From NCBI RefSeq assembly GCF_035610345.1, contig NZ_CP141212.1, positions 687,976 through 751,975 on the forward strand: a stretch of 64,000 nt of DNA, in the 5' to 3' direction. Each line of letters begins with the position of its first letter. Position 1 is the first letter of the stretch. A program made the translations under genes and the position numbers. This document shows positions 45,129 to 53,583 of this stretch, piece after piece. The notes under the pieces are model-generated. The model searched no databases. It had not been told where the DNA came from and was given only the letters and a program-made list of their open reading frames with translations. The stretch is from Sinorhizobium meliloti. Lineage in GTDB: Bacteria; Pseudomonadota; Alphaproteobacteria; Rhizobiales; Rhizobiaceae.

Positions 45129-45585
45129 CTTTTGTGCCGGTGCTCAAAAACGCCCGGAGCCTCTGCATTTTTCACAAGGTGGTCACCCGCCACACGACTT
45201 GGGCGACGATCATGCGATCGATGCTGTCTGTCTCGTACGGCATCTGCGGGGTGTCGCCAAATCCGATCAACGGCTTTAAATAAAAGCTTTGAAATTCCCT
45301 CTGTTTTCCCATAGCGAGCGACCGTGGATGCCACTTTTGTGCCCTGGCTTTGGGCATCAGTCAACACGGGTCTGAAGCGGAAATAATTTCCGCTTTCGGG
45401 CTGAAGTTTACGCTGCCGCGGCCACCGCGCGGATGGCCGCTTCGCGCTCCATTACAGCCGTTCCGACATCCGCTGCCAGTCCCCAGGAGCGGACATCCAA
45501 CTCACACGGCAGTGTTAGGAGCGTTATCGTCAAGGACGTCCTCCCGGTCGGGCTAGGTCTTCTCCCTGTTGTAACCTAGAGGTAA
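45129..45585. other. Degenerate intergenic region
   Basis: No intact gene in these ~460 bases. Composition is more AT-rich than the surroundings. It leads into a short-chain dehydrogenase remnant and is probably decayed DNA. Confidence 0.4.
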
Positions 45586-45751
45586 ACCCCCAGGAGGTAC
45601 CCCTGCCGATGGTGCTCTCGCACCTGCTATCCTGCCGAGCCTGTCGCTTGCTCGATACGGAAAAACCAGGGAAGTCGCAGAGGCGGTCGCCTTCCTCGCC
45701 GGCCCCGGTGCTGCCTGGGGCATTCTCGTCAACGGCGGCATCAGCGCCTGA
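45586..45751 (+). pseudogene. C-terminal remnant of a short-chain dehydrogenase
   Basis: One continuous frame encodes PADGALAPAILPSLSLARYG, KTREVAEAVAFLAGPGAAWG, ILVNGGISA then TGA. This is the typical C-terminus of an SDR enzyme (RYG.p.EVA..VaFLa...V.GG..A). The catalytic and NAD-binding parts are absent. Confidence 0.65.
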
Positions 45752-45823
45752 GCATTGACATGAAGCGGAGCTCTGTGGCCTCTTGCGCCACCGGCCGGCC
45801 TGCGGAGTCCTCAGAGGCGACCG

Positions 45824-46735
45824 TCAAACCTGTTCTCCTAGGTGATGCTGGACCCACTTCACCTCTTCCGATGCGGTTCGCCCGAAATGCCGTTTGAAGT
45901 CGCGGCTGAATTGCGCCGGGCTGACATAGCCAACTGAAGCCGCCACCTCCGCGATTGTTCCTGTCTGGCGGGCGATCATCAGCCTTGCCTCATGGAGCCG
46001 CAGAGCTTTGACATATTGCATCGGACTTGAGCCCGTTAGGTCTTTGAAATGAACGTGGTACGAAGGGACGCTCATTCCCACGGCTTTGGCGAGATCCGCG
46101 ACAGCAATTTCGCCTGCGTAATTGTCCCGTAGCCAAGCCACGCTCTCGACCAGCTTTCCCGACGTCCCTTTCCGCTGCAGGGCCGCGATCACTGCGCCAC
46201 CTTGCGGGCCCGACATGACCCGGTAATGCAGTTCACGCAGGATGGAGTCTCCAAGTACGGCGACCTCGACCGGGCTTCCGAGTGCCATCAGCAAGCGCTG
46301 CAGGACGTCTTCTGTACTGCTATCCATTCTGCTGGAGTAGAGCCCCCTCGGCCTGGTGGTTACGGGATTGGCGAGTTTTTCGAGCTGCATGGCGATCTCA
46401 GCCGCCATCTGCATGTTGAACTCCAGATAGATTGCCAGCAGTGGCCGCTGTGGACTGGCCGTAGACGTCATCCGGAAGGGAACGGGCACCGAGACGGCAA
46501 GGTAGTGGTCCTCGTCGTAGAGGTAGATTTCCCCACCTAGCATGCCATGTTTGCTCCCCTGCAATACGAACACAGCGCCTGGCTTATAAAGAACGGGAAT
46601 GTCGTTGAGCACCGCCTCCGTGCGCAGGATCCGCACACAATGGAGCGCTGTTTTGTTATACCCGAGGCGGGGTGCGAGTTGCCCGGCGAGTGCTATGAGC
46701 CGGTCATGTCCTGATAGCTGTTTTTCTTCATTCAT
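45824..46735 (-). CDS. AraC family regulator with AraC_N (cupin-like) domain
   Basis: 303 residues. The N-terminal AraC-N domain (AVFVLQGSKHGMLGGEIYLY; YLAVSVPVPFRMTSTASPQR) is followed by the helix-turn-helix pair (VGMSVPSYHVHFKDLTGSSP; VGYVSPAQFSRDFKRHFG). The ATG at 46735 is chosen over an upstream TTG. It is divergent from an SDR gene with 93 bases between, the common layout where the regulator controls the reductase in response to aldehydes or other electrophiles. Confidence 0.87.
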   Translation of the reverse strand: MNEEKQLSGHDRLIALAGQLAPRLGYNKTALHCVRILRTEAVLNDIPVLYKPGAVFVLQGSKHGMLGGEIYLYDEDHYLAVSVPVPFRMTSTASPQRPLLAIYLEFNMQMAAEIAMQLEKLANPVTTRPRGLYSSRMDSSTEDVLQRLLMALGSPVEVAVLGDSILRELHYRVMSGPQGGAVIAALQRKGTSGKLVESVAWLRDNYAGEIAVADLAKAVGMSVPSYHVHFKDLTGSSPMQYVKALRLHEARLMIARQTGTIAEVAASVGYVSPAQFSRDFKRHFGRTASEEVKWVQHHLGEQV

Positions 46736-46828
46736 AGGATTTGGCAAGAATCTGAAATAATCCGCAATCGAATTCGCTAAATTTCCAGATTATCTGTCAC
46801 ATCAACGGTTAATCAAGGAGTTTCAGAA

Positions 46829-47656
46829 ATGTCGCAAAAGACCTTCTTTATCACGGGGGCGAACTCGGGCTTTGGACTGGCAATTGCCACTGCCGCAATC
46901 GAGGCTGGCCATAAGGTTGTCGGGACCGTCCGCTCTGAAGCTTCGCGCGAAGCTTTGGCAAAGAGCCTTCCGCCGCTTCACCCGGTCCTTTGCGACGTCA
47001 CCTATTTCGATCGCATCCCCGCCGTGGTTCAGCAAGCGGAGGACGATCACGGTCCAGTCGATGTGCTGATCAACAATGCGGGATACGGGCACGAGGGTGT
47101 ACTCGAGGAATCGCCCATCGAAGAGATGCGCCGCCAGTTCGACGTGAATGTGTTCGGCGCCGTCGCGGTGGCCAAGGCGTTTCTTCCGAGGTTCCGGGAG
47201 CGCCGCAGCGGCTTTATCGTCAACGTCACCTCGATGGGCGGCATGATCACCATGCCCGGCATCGCCTATTACTGCGGCAGCAAGTTTGCACTGCAGGGCA
47301 TTTCGGAGGTCATGCGCTCGGAAATGGCGCCGTTCGGCGTCCACGTGACGACGCTTTGCCCCGGCTCGTTTCGAACAGACTGGGCAGGTCGATCCATGAT
47401 CCGCACGGAACGTTCCATTGCGGATTACGATAGCCTGTTTGATCCGATCCGCGAGGCGCGTCAGGCCGTGAGCGGCAAGCAGCTCGGCAATCCGCAAAAG
47501 CTGGCCGCTGCGGTTTTGACCCTCATCGAGTCCGACAATCCCCCGCCGCAACTTCTTCTTGGCAGCGATGCGCTGAGGCATGTGACGGCACGGATTGAGC
47601 GTCTGCAACAGGAAGTCGAGGCGTGGAAGGATGTGACGGTCTCGACCGACGGCTGA
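46829..47656 (+). CDS. Short-chain dehydrogenase/reductase
   Basis: 275 residues of the classical SDR fold. The cofactor motif is TGANSGFG (residues ~9-16), NNAG is in VDVLINNAGYGH, catalytic Ser in NVTSMGGM, and YxxxK in YYCGSKFALQGIS. Basic residues after the second strand (TVRSEASREALA) favour NADP(H). Substrate unknown. Probably regulated by the divergent AraC protein. Confidence 0.88.
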   Translation: MSQKTFFITGANSGFGLAIATAAIEAGHKVVGTVRSEASREALAKSLPPLHPVLCDVTYFDRIPAVVQQAEDDHGPVDVLINNAGYGHEGVLEESPIEEMRRQFDVNVFGAVAVAKAFLPRFRERRSGFIVNVTSMGGMITMPGIAYYCGSKFALQGISEVMRSEMAPFGVHVTTLCPGSFRTDWAGRSMIRTERSIADYDSLFDPIREARQAVSGKQLGNPQKLAAAVLTLIESDNPPPQLLLGSDALRHVTARIERLQQEVEAWKDVTVSTDG

Positions 47657-47688
47657 CGCGAGGCGATATTCTGTTCTTGACCGTCTGC

Positions 47689-47702
47689 CTACTAGAAGGT
47701 AG
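47689..47702. promoter_or_regulatory. TetR operator, copy 1
   Basis: CTACTAGAAGGTAG, 9 bases before the TetR start, extended to an imperfect palindrome by flanking CTGC/GACAG. A near-identical inverted copy occurs at 48348-48361. Confidence 0.6.
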
Positions 47703-47711
47703 ACAGGCGGC

Positions 47712-48302
47712 ATGAGCAATCTTTCTACGACCTCCGACGACATCCTGGCTTCCGCTCAAAATCTTCTCATGAGCGGCGGCTACAATGGCTTCAGCTACGC
47801 CGATATCTCAGAGGTGGTCGGGATTCGTAAGGCTAGTATTCACCACCATTTTCCCAGCAAGGTCGATTTGGTGCGTGAGCTGGTCAAGCGATACCGCGAA
47901 GATGGCCAGGCAACCGTGGCAGTCCTTGAGCGGAACGTTCCGGATGCATTCGACATCCTCAAGGTTTATGCAAACCACTGGGCCAAATGCATTGAGGATG
48001 CTAGCAGGCCGTACTGCGTCTGTGCGCTGCTTGCCAGCGAGCTGCCGTCTCTGCCGCCGGAGGTCGCAAAGGAGGTGACGGCATTCTTCCGCTTCATCTC
48101 TACTTGGCTGGCGACAGTGATGGAGCGTGGCTCCAGGCAAGGGACCCTCACCCTCGCCAGCGAGCCTCACGTCGAAGCCGAAGCATTTCTGGCGACGGTT
48201 TATGGGGCGATGCTGTCGGCCAGAGCCTACGGGAAACCGGAAGTATTCTCGATGATACTCGAACCTGCTCTCCATCGTCTTACGCCCACAGTCTCTCACT
48301 GA
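47712..48302 (+). CDS. TetR family transcriptional regulator
   Basis: 196 residues. The helix-turn-helix is YADISEVVGIRKASIHHHFP near residue 30-50. The C-terminal domain resembles the YcdC/AcrR-type ligand domain (FDILKVYANHWAKCIEDASR; ALLASELPSLPPEVAKEV). The Cys cluster RPYCVCALL may be redox-sensitive. A probable operator lies just before its start and another before the next gene, which suggests self-regulation and control of that gene. Confidence 0.88.
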   Translation: MSNLSTTSDDILASAQNLLMSGGYNGFSYADISEVVGIRKASIHHHFPSKVDLVRELVKRYREDGQATVAVLERNVPDAFDILKVYANHWAKCIEDASRPYCVCALLASELPSLPPEVAKEVTAFFRFISTWLATVMERGSRQGTLTLASEPHVEAEAFLATVYGAMLSARAYGKPEVFSMILEPALHRLTPTVSH

Positions 48303-48347
48303 TCCTGCGGTCGCTACGCTCCTCAGGCATAATCGCATCCAACGAAA

Positions 48348-48361
48348 CTACCAACTAGTAG
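48348..48361. promoter_or_regulatory. TetR operator, copy 2 (inverted)
   Basis: CTACCAACTAGTAG. Its reverse complement CTACTAGTTGGTAG differs from the first copy only at the two central bases (AA/TT). It lies 10 bases before the periplasmic-protein gene start, over the likely promoter and ribosome site. Confidence 0.6.
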
Positions 48362-48371
48362 GAAGAATAAA

Positions 48372-48998
48372 ATGAAGACGTTTTTCGCTACCCTAGCTCT
48401 CGGCCTGATGGGCATCCTTTCCATGACAGCCTTTGCGGCACCCGCCCATGCCGAGGATAAGAAAGCCGTGCCGATCCACGTGCGCGGCAGCATCGTCACC
48501 TATGCGGGCTCCACACTGAGGGTGAAAACCCGCGAGGGTGAGACTGTCGACGTCGCGTTTGCCGACGACTGGAAGGTCGCGAGTGTCGCGGAAGCCAAGG
48601 TGACCGACATCAAGCCGGGCGATTTTGTCGGCATCGCATCCTTGCCAAAGGCGGGCGGTGGCGATGGCGCACTCGAAGTCCTGATCTTCCCTCCGGCGAT
48701 GAAAGGCCTTGGCGAGGGCAGCTACGGCTGGGATCTCAAGCCCGACAGCAGCATGACGAATGCGACGGTCGCGGATGCGGTCAAAGGCGTCGATGGCCGG
48801 ACCGTTACCGTGACCTATCACGGCAAGGAAAAGAAGATCGCCATTCCGGACGGCACGCCTGTCGTGACCATTGCTGCGCCGGCCAAGGACGATCTTGTGC
48901 CTGGCGCCGTCGTCTTCATCACTGCCGAAAAGGCTGCAACCGGCCCCATCGCCCATCAGGTGGTTGTCGGCAAGAATGGCGTGGTTCCGCCCATGTAA
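48372..48998 (+). CDS. Periplasmic DUF5666-like protein
   Basis: 208 residues with a signal peptide ending near PAHAEDKK. The mature part is beta-rich with two similar halves (RGSIVTYAGSTLRVKTREGE and ADAVKGVDGRTVTVTYHGKE; DIKPGDFVGIASLP and DDLVPGAVVFITAE). Such proteins are often encoded beside cytochrome b561/molybdopterin oxidoreductases; a truncated cytochrome b gene follows here. Confidence 0.78.
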   Translation: MKTFFATLALGLMGILSMTAFAAPAHAEDKKAVPIHVRGSIVTYAGSTLRVKTREGETVDVAFADDWKVASVAEAKVTDIKPGDFVGIASLPKAGGGDGALEVLIFPPAMKGLGEGSYGWDLKPDSSMTNATVADAVKGVDGRTVTVTYHGKEKKIAIPDGTPVVTIAAPAKDDLVPGAVVFITAEKAATGPIAHQVVVGKNGVVPPM

Positions 48999-49082
48999 GC
49001 CACGCCGTCGCTGCCCGGAGCCGCCGCCCCACTGCTCCGGCCAGCGACTACACGTCGATGCTGCTTTCTCCGCAGCCGTGAG

Positions 49083-49346
49083 ATGTCACTGACGAAAGAC
49101 GCTGAGATGAGCGCACAAGCTTCCAATGACAATATCCGCTCTCCCCGGACGGTCTTCATCCGCCGGCACTCGATTGTGACACGGCTCACGCAGTGGCTGA
49201 ACGTGCTCTGCCTAAATTTCCTTCTCTTGAGCGGGCTGCAGATCTTCAACGCTCACCCTGAACTCTACTGGGGTCACTACGGTGCGAATGGCGATCCTGC
49301 GATATTGACAGGCCGAGATCAGCCAAACGAATTCAATCCTCTCTGA
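49083..49346 (+). pseudogene. Truncated cytochrome b561-type membrane subunit
   Basis: The first ~75 codons match the N-terminus of cytochrome b/b561 proteins of respiratory oxidoreductases: RRHSIVTRLTQWLNVLCLNF, LLLSGLQIFNAHPELYWGHY. The frame then runs out (TGRDQPNEFNPL, stop) after one membrane helix, without the haem-binding remainder. The expected length is ~220-260 residues. It is an N-terminal fragment. Confidence 0.7.
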
Positions 49347-49629
49347 TCCGGACGGCCGACGGGTCGCAAAGCGTCAAGGAGCGATCAACGGGGCGTTCGA
49401 AAAACGTGGACGCTCGGAGAACAGCCAGGGTGCTGGGGCAACGATTGCGTCCCACAATACTCAGCATGATGGTGCGATGCCAGACGATGCATCCGCGAAA
49501 CTCTCCGGCGAAAGCGATCGGATCGGCCGACTTGAGTGGGACGAGTACACCCCATTTGGCGAGCATGTCTGCTTCTTGTGAAAAACGCACGCCAGCAATT
49601 TCATCAATCAAAGATAGGGATAGAAACCA
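49347..49629. other. Gene-poor scar after the truncated cytochrome gene
   Basis: No supported gene in either direction. The unrelated sequence joined to the cytochrome fragment suggests a rearrangement junction near 49310-49346. Confidence 0.4.
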
Positions 49630-50217
49630 ATGTCGAACGAACAGAAAGCCAGTGCCACGTGCGGCAATGACCAATGGCTCAAGCAGTATTACTTTACACG
49701 GGCGGCGTTCTCGGTGCTGTGGGTTGCGGCTGCACTGACCGCCGGACAGCAGTCATTTGCAGTGGCTGCCGCCCTGCTGATCATCTATCCGGCTTGGGAT
49801 GCAGCCGCTAACGTCGTTGATGCGGCGAGGAGCGGTGGCTTTGCGGTGAACCGCAGCCAGGTGATCAACGTCACAGCGAGCTCGATTATGACGATTGCGG
49901 TGATCCTGGCGCTGATGATGAACATGAACTGGGTCCTCGGCGCCTTCGGCCTATGGGCCATCTTTTCGGGGCTGCTGCAGCTTGGGGCTGCAGTTCGTCG
50001 TTGGAAAACAAACGGCGGTCAGTGGGCGATGATATTGAGCGGTGGCCAATCGGCGTTAGCGGGCGCGCTCTTTATCTTTCAAGCGCAAATGCCGCAGGAG
50101 CCTTCTATCTCCACGGTCACGGGCTACGCTGGTGTCGGGGCATTCTACTTCCTGGTTTCGGCGATATGGCTGAGTGTTTCGGTCTCGCGTCGCGGTATGC
50201 GCAGAGCAGAACTGTGA
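49630..50217 (+). CDS. DUF308-like multi-pass membrane protein
   Basis: 195 residues with about six hydrophobic helices, e.g. SVLWVAAALTAGQQSFAVAA, SSIMTIAVILALMMNMNWVL and FGLWAIFSGLLQLGAAVRRW. The pattern resembles DUF308/HdeD-like acid-stress membrane proteins. Function not established. Confidence 0.75.
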   Translation: MSNEQKASATCGNDQWLKQYYFTRAAFSVLWVAAALTAGQQSFAVAAALLIIYPAWDAAANVVDAARSGGFAVNRSQVINVTASSIMTIAVILALMMNMNWVLGAFGLWAIFSGLLQLGAAVRRWKTNGGQWAMILSGGQSALAGALFIFQAQMPQEPSISTVTGYAGVGAFYFLVSAIWLSVSVSRRGMRRAEL

Positions 50218-50355
50218 GGTGCCGTAGCTCGGTGGTGTATGAGCGTAAGGCGACCATCTGAAAGCCAGAGATATCGAGAGCGCAGTATTATACTTTCGAT
50301 GTCCCATTTCTTCAGGCCCACGTCGTGCCTGTCAGAGCACTTTGGAAGAACTCAA

Positions 50356-50652
50356 ATGACGACACATGATACGGCAGAGCAACTTGCGTCCTACCGAAAG
50401 ACCATCGACAACCTGGATTCAGCTCTCCTTCATATCCTGGCCGAACGCTTTCGCTGTACCGAGCAAGTCGGCCAGTTAAAAGCGGCACAGGCGATGCCGG
50501 CGACAGATGATGAGCGGGAGCGACGGCAAATGGATCGACTAAAGAACATCGCCGATGATGTCGGATTGAGGGAGCACTTCGTCGAAAGCCTAATGAAACT
50601 GATCGTGGGTGCTGTCGTGGAACGGCACAAGGAGATTGCGGCCGAGAGGTAG
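50356..50652 (+). CDS. Type II chorismate mutase (AroQ family)
   Basis: 98 residues. The AroQ helix contains LDSALLHILAERFRCTEQVG, QLKAAQ with the catalytic Lys, and late RERRQMDRL and SLMKLIVGAVVERHKEI. It would turn chorismate into prephenate for Phe/Tyr synthesis. Rhizobia have another chorismate mutase in the core genome, so this may be an accessory copy. Start at MTTHDTAEQ, with ggaagaa ahead. Confidence 0.8.
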   Translation: MTTHDTAEQLASYRKTIDNLDSALLHILAERFRCTEQVGQLKAAQAMPATDDERERRQMDRLKNIADDVGLREHFVESLMKLIVGAVVERHKEIAAER

Positions 50653-50693
50653 ACATCTTGGAGATTCGGCAGGCTTGATCGCCTCCGGCTCGC

Positions 50694-50996
50694 TCATCTT
50701 GCTGTCACACTCACGAGATGGTCCGATACGGTGGAAATGAAGGCCCGAAGCCTCTGAAGACGTCGTAGGTCTCGATGATATCCCATCCAGATGTCTCGCG
50801 CGGGCGGCGACTTGGGCAGTTCCATTCTGCGGATGCCTGCGATCTGATCGCCGACCACGCGGGGCAGAACAGCGATCCCGACGCCCTGCCTACACATGCG
50901 CCCCTGGACGTTGCGGTTGTTTGATCGAAGGACGGGTCTCGCGTTGGGGAAACTCTGGATGAGCCAAGCGATATCTGGGACTTGCCCGTCCTGCGA
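50694..50996 (-). pseudogene. C-terminal remnant of a LysR family regulator
   Basis: About 100 codons in one frame: SFPNARPVLRSNNRNVQGRM, CRQGVGIAVLPRVVGDQIAG, ARDIWMGYHRDLRRLQRLRA. This is the C-terminal half of a LysR effector domain. The helix-turn-helix end is missing; homology stops near 50996, where an SDR fragment on the plus strand begins. Confidence 0.68.
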
Positions 50997-51002
50997 CGTT
51001 CC

Positions 51003-51252
51003 GGTGGAACATTCGTCAACCCTCGCCGGAGAGCTGAAGCCCTTCGGCGTCCGCGTGTTGATCGTCGAGCCCGGACCGTTTCGTACCGATTTCCTTGGCG
51101 TTCGATCACTATGGTGGCCAACGAAATGCCGGATATGCAGCGAGCTCGCGCAGGCACTATCGCGAAACCAACGACGGCAACCAGGCGGGCGATCCCGACA
51201 AGGCAATCGCGGTGATCCTAAAGGCGGTCGATGCCGATAATGCTCCGTCGCG
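51003..51252 (+). pseudogene. Frameshifted C-terminal remnant of a short-chain dehydrogenase
   Basis: Encodes LAGELKPFGVRVLIVEPGPF, RTDFLGVRS in one frame and, after a frame change around 51100-51130, RHYRETNDGNQAGDPDKAIA, VILKAVDADNAPSR. Both match the C-terminal part of SDR enzymes of the kind encoded at 46829. The N-terminal NAD site and catalytic residues are absent. Confidence 0.65.
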
Positions 51253-51590
51253 CTCGTGTGCGCAGAGTTTCTGGAACTGCTCCTTGGACATCGGTTCCTT
51301 CTGTTTCAACTTCAGCTCGGCCATCAGCATGTTGAGGGTTGAGTGAAAGACGGCTGCCCGGTCGGCACCGCGCGAACGACATGGGGACGCGTGCTCGCCA
51401 GTGAGATTTTCGACGTCGTGGCGGACTGCCATGGGTATCTTGCCCTTGCCTGCCACTGGCGAGGCCGCCGCGCACATTTCGCGTGGGCATCACCTTTGGG
51501 CTACAGTTCTGGGCATCAGGTCGCTAATAATGCCAAAACGATATCCGGCACGACTGGAAAATCAAGGAATTAAGGGCTTTTAGGGAGAAT
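51253..51590. other. Gene-free stretch next to tRNA-Gln
   Basis: No gene is supported in these ~340 bases. Short frames on either strand have no recognisable features. It is the edge of the scarred region. Confidence 0.4.
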
Positions 51591-51664
51591 TGGCTGGGGA
51601 ACCTGGATTCGAACCAGGACTAACGGAGTCAGAGTCCGCTGGTCTACCGTTAACCTATTCCCCA
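51591..51664 (-). tRNA. tRNA-Gln (anticodon CTG)
   Basis: On the minus strand it folds as a full cloverleaf: acceptor TGGGGAA/TTCCCCA, D arm GGTTAACGGTAGACC, anticodon arm GCGGA-CTCTGAC-TCCGT with anticodon CTG, T arm CTGGTTCGAATCCAGG. The discriminator is G and the CCA end is encoded (51591-51593). Its 3' end faces the accessory region at lower coordinates, the usual orientation for an integration site. Confidence 0.95.
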
Positions 51665-51972
51665 AGGCCGCTGGCGGTGTGTTGGCGCCGCGTCGGTGTG
51701 GCGGGCTTATAAACAAAAGAACGCCCGATGCAAATACCTTTTGCCAAAAAAATGCGGCCGGGCTGTGTCCTTCCGCTTCTGGGTTGAGCCTTGATAAGGG
51801 GCTCGTCATTCGTCGGTCTTCGGCAACCGGAAGGGGAAGGGCGGTCGGGCTCGCCGGCTCCGCTATGGTTCCAAAAAAAGTTTGGCGAAAGGAGGCGGCG
51901 CTGGTACAGTCGCGCCAACGCAAAATCGAGAGAGCGCCTTGAGCGGCCGTCAGGCTTCGCGCGGCGCCATGG
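51665..51972. other. Region between tRNA-Gln and the Ppx/GppA gene
   Basis: Carries the tRNA promoter region and the leader of the next gene. No coding frame is supported. Confidence 0.4.
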
Positions 51973-53583
51973 TTGAGACAAGTGAAAGACCCCGATCACG
52001 GCGATAAGCCGTCTGAATCCGGGGCGTCGGCAGCAGGCCGCAGCGAGGGGCGCATGGGCGCGTCGCGGGGCGGCAAGGGCAAGCGGCGGCGGCGCAAGCC
52101 GTCCGGTTCCCCGTCTGCAATTGCCAGCGGATCCGGTCCGTCCGGAGAAGCAGGGCGTCCCGCAGCACTGAACGAGGCGGAGCCGTCGCGCAAGCGCAAA
52201 CGGCGCCGGCGTTCGAAATCAGCAAGACCGCAAGATCAGTCCGCTGCCTCCGGTGCAAGCGCGCCGGCGTCGGATGCGGCCCTCAGCGACAAGAGGGGCG
52301 CCCAAAAGCGCAACAGGAAGGCGCGCCATCGGCGCGGCCTTCAGGGGCGGCCGCTTGCTTCCGCGAGCAATCCGACGACAAACCTGCGGCCGGGACGGCC
52401 GGGCGAGCGGTCCGGCGATGCTCCGCGGCCGCGGAGCGGCGAAGCCGCCGCGCAGCAGCAGGCGCGACCGGAGAGGCTCGGTGCACCATTCGTCGCGCCG
52501 GGCGAGCCGCCGGCACCGCTTTATGCGGCCCTCGATCTCGGCACCAACAATTGCCGGCTGCTCATCGCGCAGCCGACCCGGCCGGGCCAGTTCCGTGTGG
52601 TCGATGCGTTTTCTCGAATCGTCCGGTTGGGCGAGGGGCTCGGCGCCAGCGGGCGGCTTTCGGAGGACGCGATGGAGCGCTCGGTCGAAGCGCTCAAGGT
52701 CTGTGCCGCCAAGCTCGGTGCCCGATCGATCCGCCGGCGCCGGCTGATCGCGACCGAGGCTGCGCGTGCGGCTGCCAACGGCGAAGCCTTCATGAACCGC
52801 GTCGCCGAGGAAACCGGTCTCGAACTCGAGATCATCGATCGCGAGACGGAGGCGCGGCTTGCTGTGTCCGGCTGCTCGTCGCTCGTCGACCGCGAAACCC
52901 GGTCCGTCGTGCTCTTCGACATCGGCGGCGGCTCGTCGGAAATTGCGGTCATCCGGATAGGCGAAAATCGCTCGAGCCGGCTTGCCAATCACATTACCCA
53001 CTGGACTTCGTTGCCCGTGGGCGTCGTCACCCTTTCCGAGCGCCACGGCGGCGAGCATGTGACGCCCCAGAGTTTCGAGGTGATGGTGCGCGAGGTCGAG
53101 GCCATGCTTGCCGGCTTCGAGAGCCCCTCCGTCGACGCGCTGGCAAGCGGCTCCTATGGCGGCGGCTTCCACCTGATCGGAACGTCGGGAACCGTGACGA
53201 CGCTTGCCGGCGTGCATCTCGATCTGCCGCGCTACGACCGCCGCCGCGTGGACGGCCTCTGGCTTTCCGATGACGAGGTCTCGGCCATGCAGGCGCGCCT
53301 CCTCTCCTGGGATTTCGCCGCACGTGCCGCCAACCCCTGCATCGGTCCGGACCGGGCCGATCTGGTGCTTGCCGGCTGCGCAATCCTTGAGGCGATCCGC
53401 CGCCGCTGGCCGTCGAGCCGCATGCGCGTCGCCGATCGCGGGCTTCGCGAAGGGCTGCTGACCGATATGATGGCGGATGACGGGGCCTGGCGCCGGGGGC
53501 GTCCGCGCCGTCATCAGCGCAGCTTCGGTTCTCCGCAGGCGGGCGAGGAACGGGTAAAGCGCCACGAAGGAACCGACGCATGA
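51973..53583 (+). CDS. Ppx/GppA family phosphatase with basic disordered N-terminus
   Basis: The catalytic part (residues ~185-500) is an actin-fold Ppx/GppA domain: [66 protein letters not shown]. It would hydrolyse polyphosphate or pppGpp. In front is a ~180-residue low-complexity extension full of Arg, Lys, Ser and Gly ([22 protein letters not shown]), unlike the usual ~500-residue enzymes. The start is uncertain: 51973 is TTG, GTG at 51982 and ATG at 52054 are in frame. It overlaps rlmE by ATGA. Confidence 0.85.
   Translation: MRQVKDPDHGDKPSESGASAAGRSEGRMGASRGGKGKRRRRKPSGSPSAIASGSGPSGEAGRPAALNEAEPSRKRKRRRRSKSARPQDQSAASGASAPASDAALSDKRGAQKRNRKARHRRGLQGRPLASASNPTTNLRPGRPGERSGDAPRPRSGEAAAQQQARPERLGAPFVAPGEPPAPLYAALDLGTNNCRLLIAQPTRPGQFRVVDAFSRIVRLGEGLGASGRLSEDAMERSVEALKVCAAKLGARSIRRRRLIATEAARAAANGEAFMNRVAEETGLELEIIDRETEARLAVSGCSSLVDRETRSVVLFDIGGGSSEIAVIRIGENRSSRLANHITHWTSLPVGVVTLSERHGGEHVTPQSFEVMVREVEAMLAGFESPSVDALASGSYGGGFHLIGTSGTVTTLAGVHLDLPRYDRRRVDGLWLSDDEVSAMQARLLSWDFAARAANPCIGPDRADLVLAGCAILEAIRRRWPSSRMRVADRGLREGLLTDMMADDGAWRRGRPRRHQRSFGSPQAGEERVKRHEGTDA

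Noticed and set aside
49333..49674. Minus-strand frame of 113 codons in the cytochrome scar
   Set aside because: No recognisable motif; overlaps the start of a supported plus-strand gene.
51157..51493. Small overlapping frames near tRNA-Gln
   Set aside because: Only frame shadows of an SDR remnant and gene-free sequence; no ribosome site or family.
36937..51664. Insertion sequences, integrase or phage genes in the accessory segment
   Set aside because: No transposase, integrase or structural phage motif could be found, and no terminal inverted repeats were seen.
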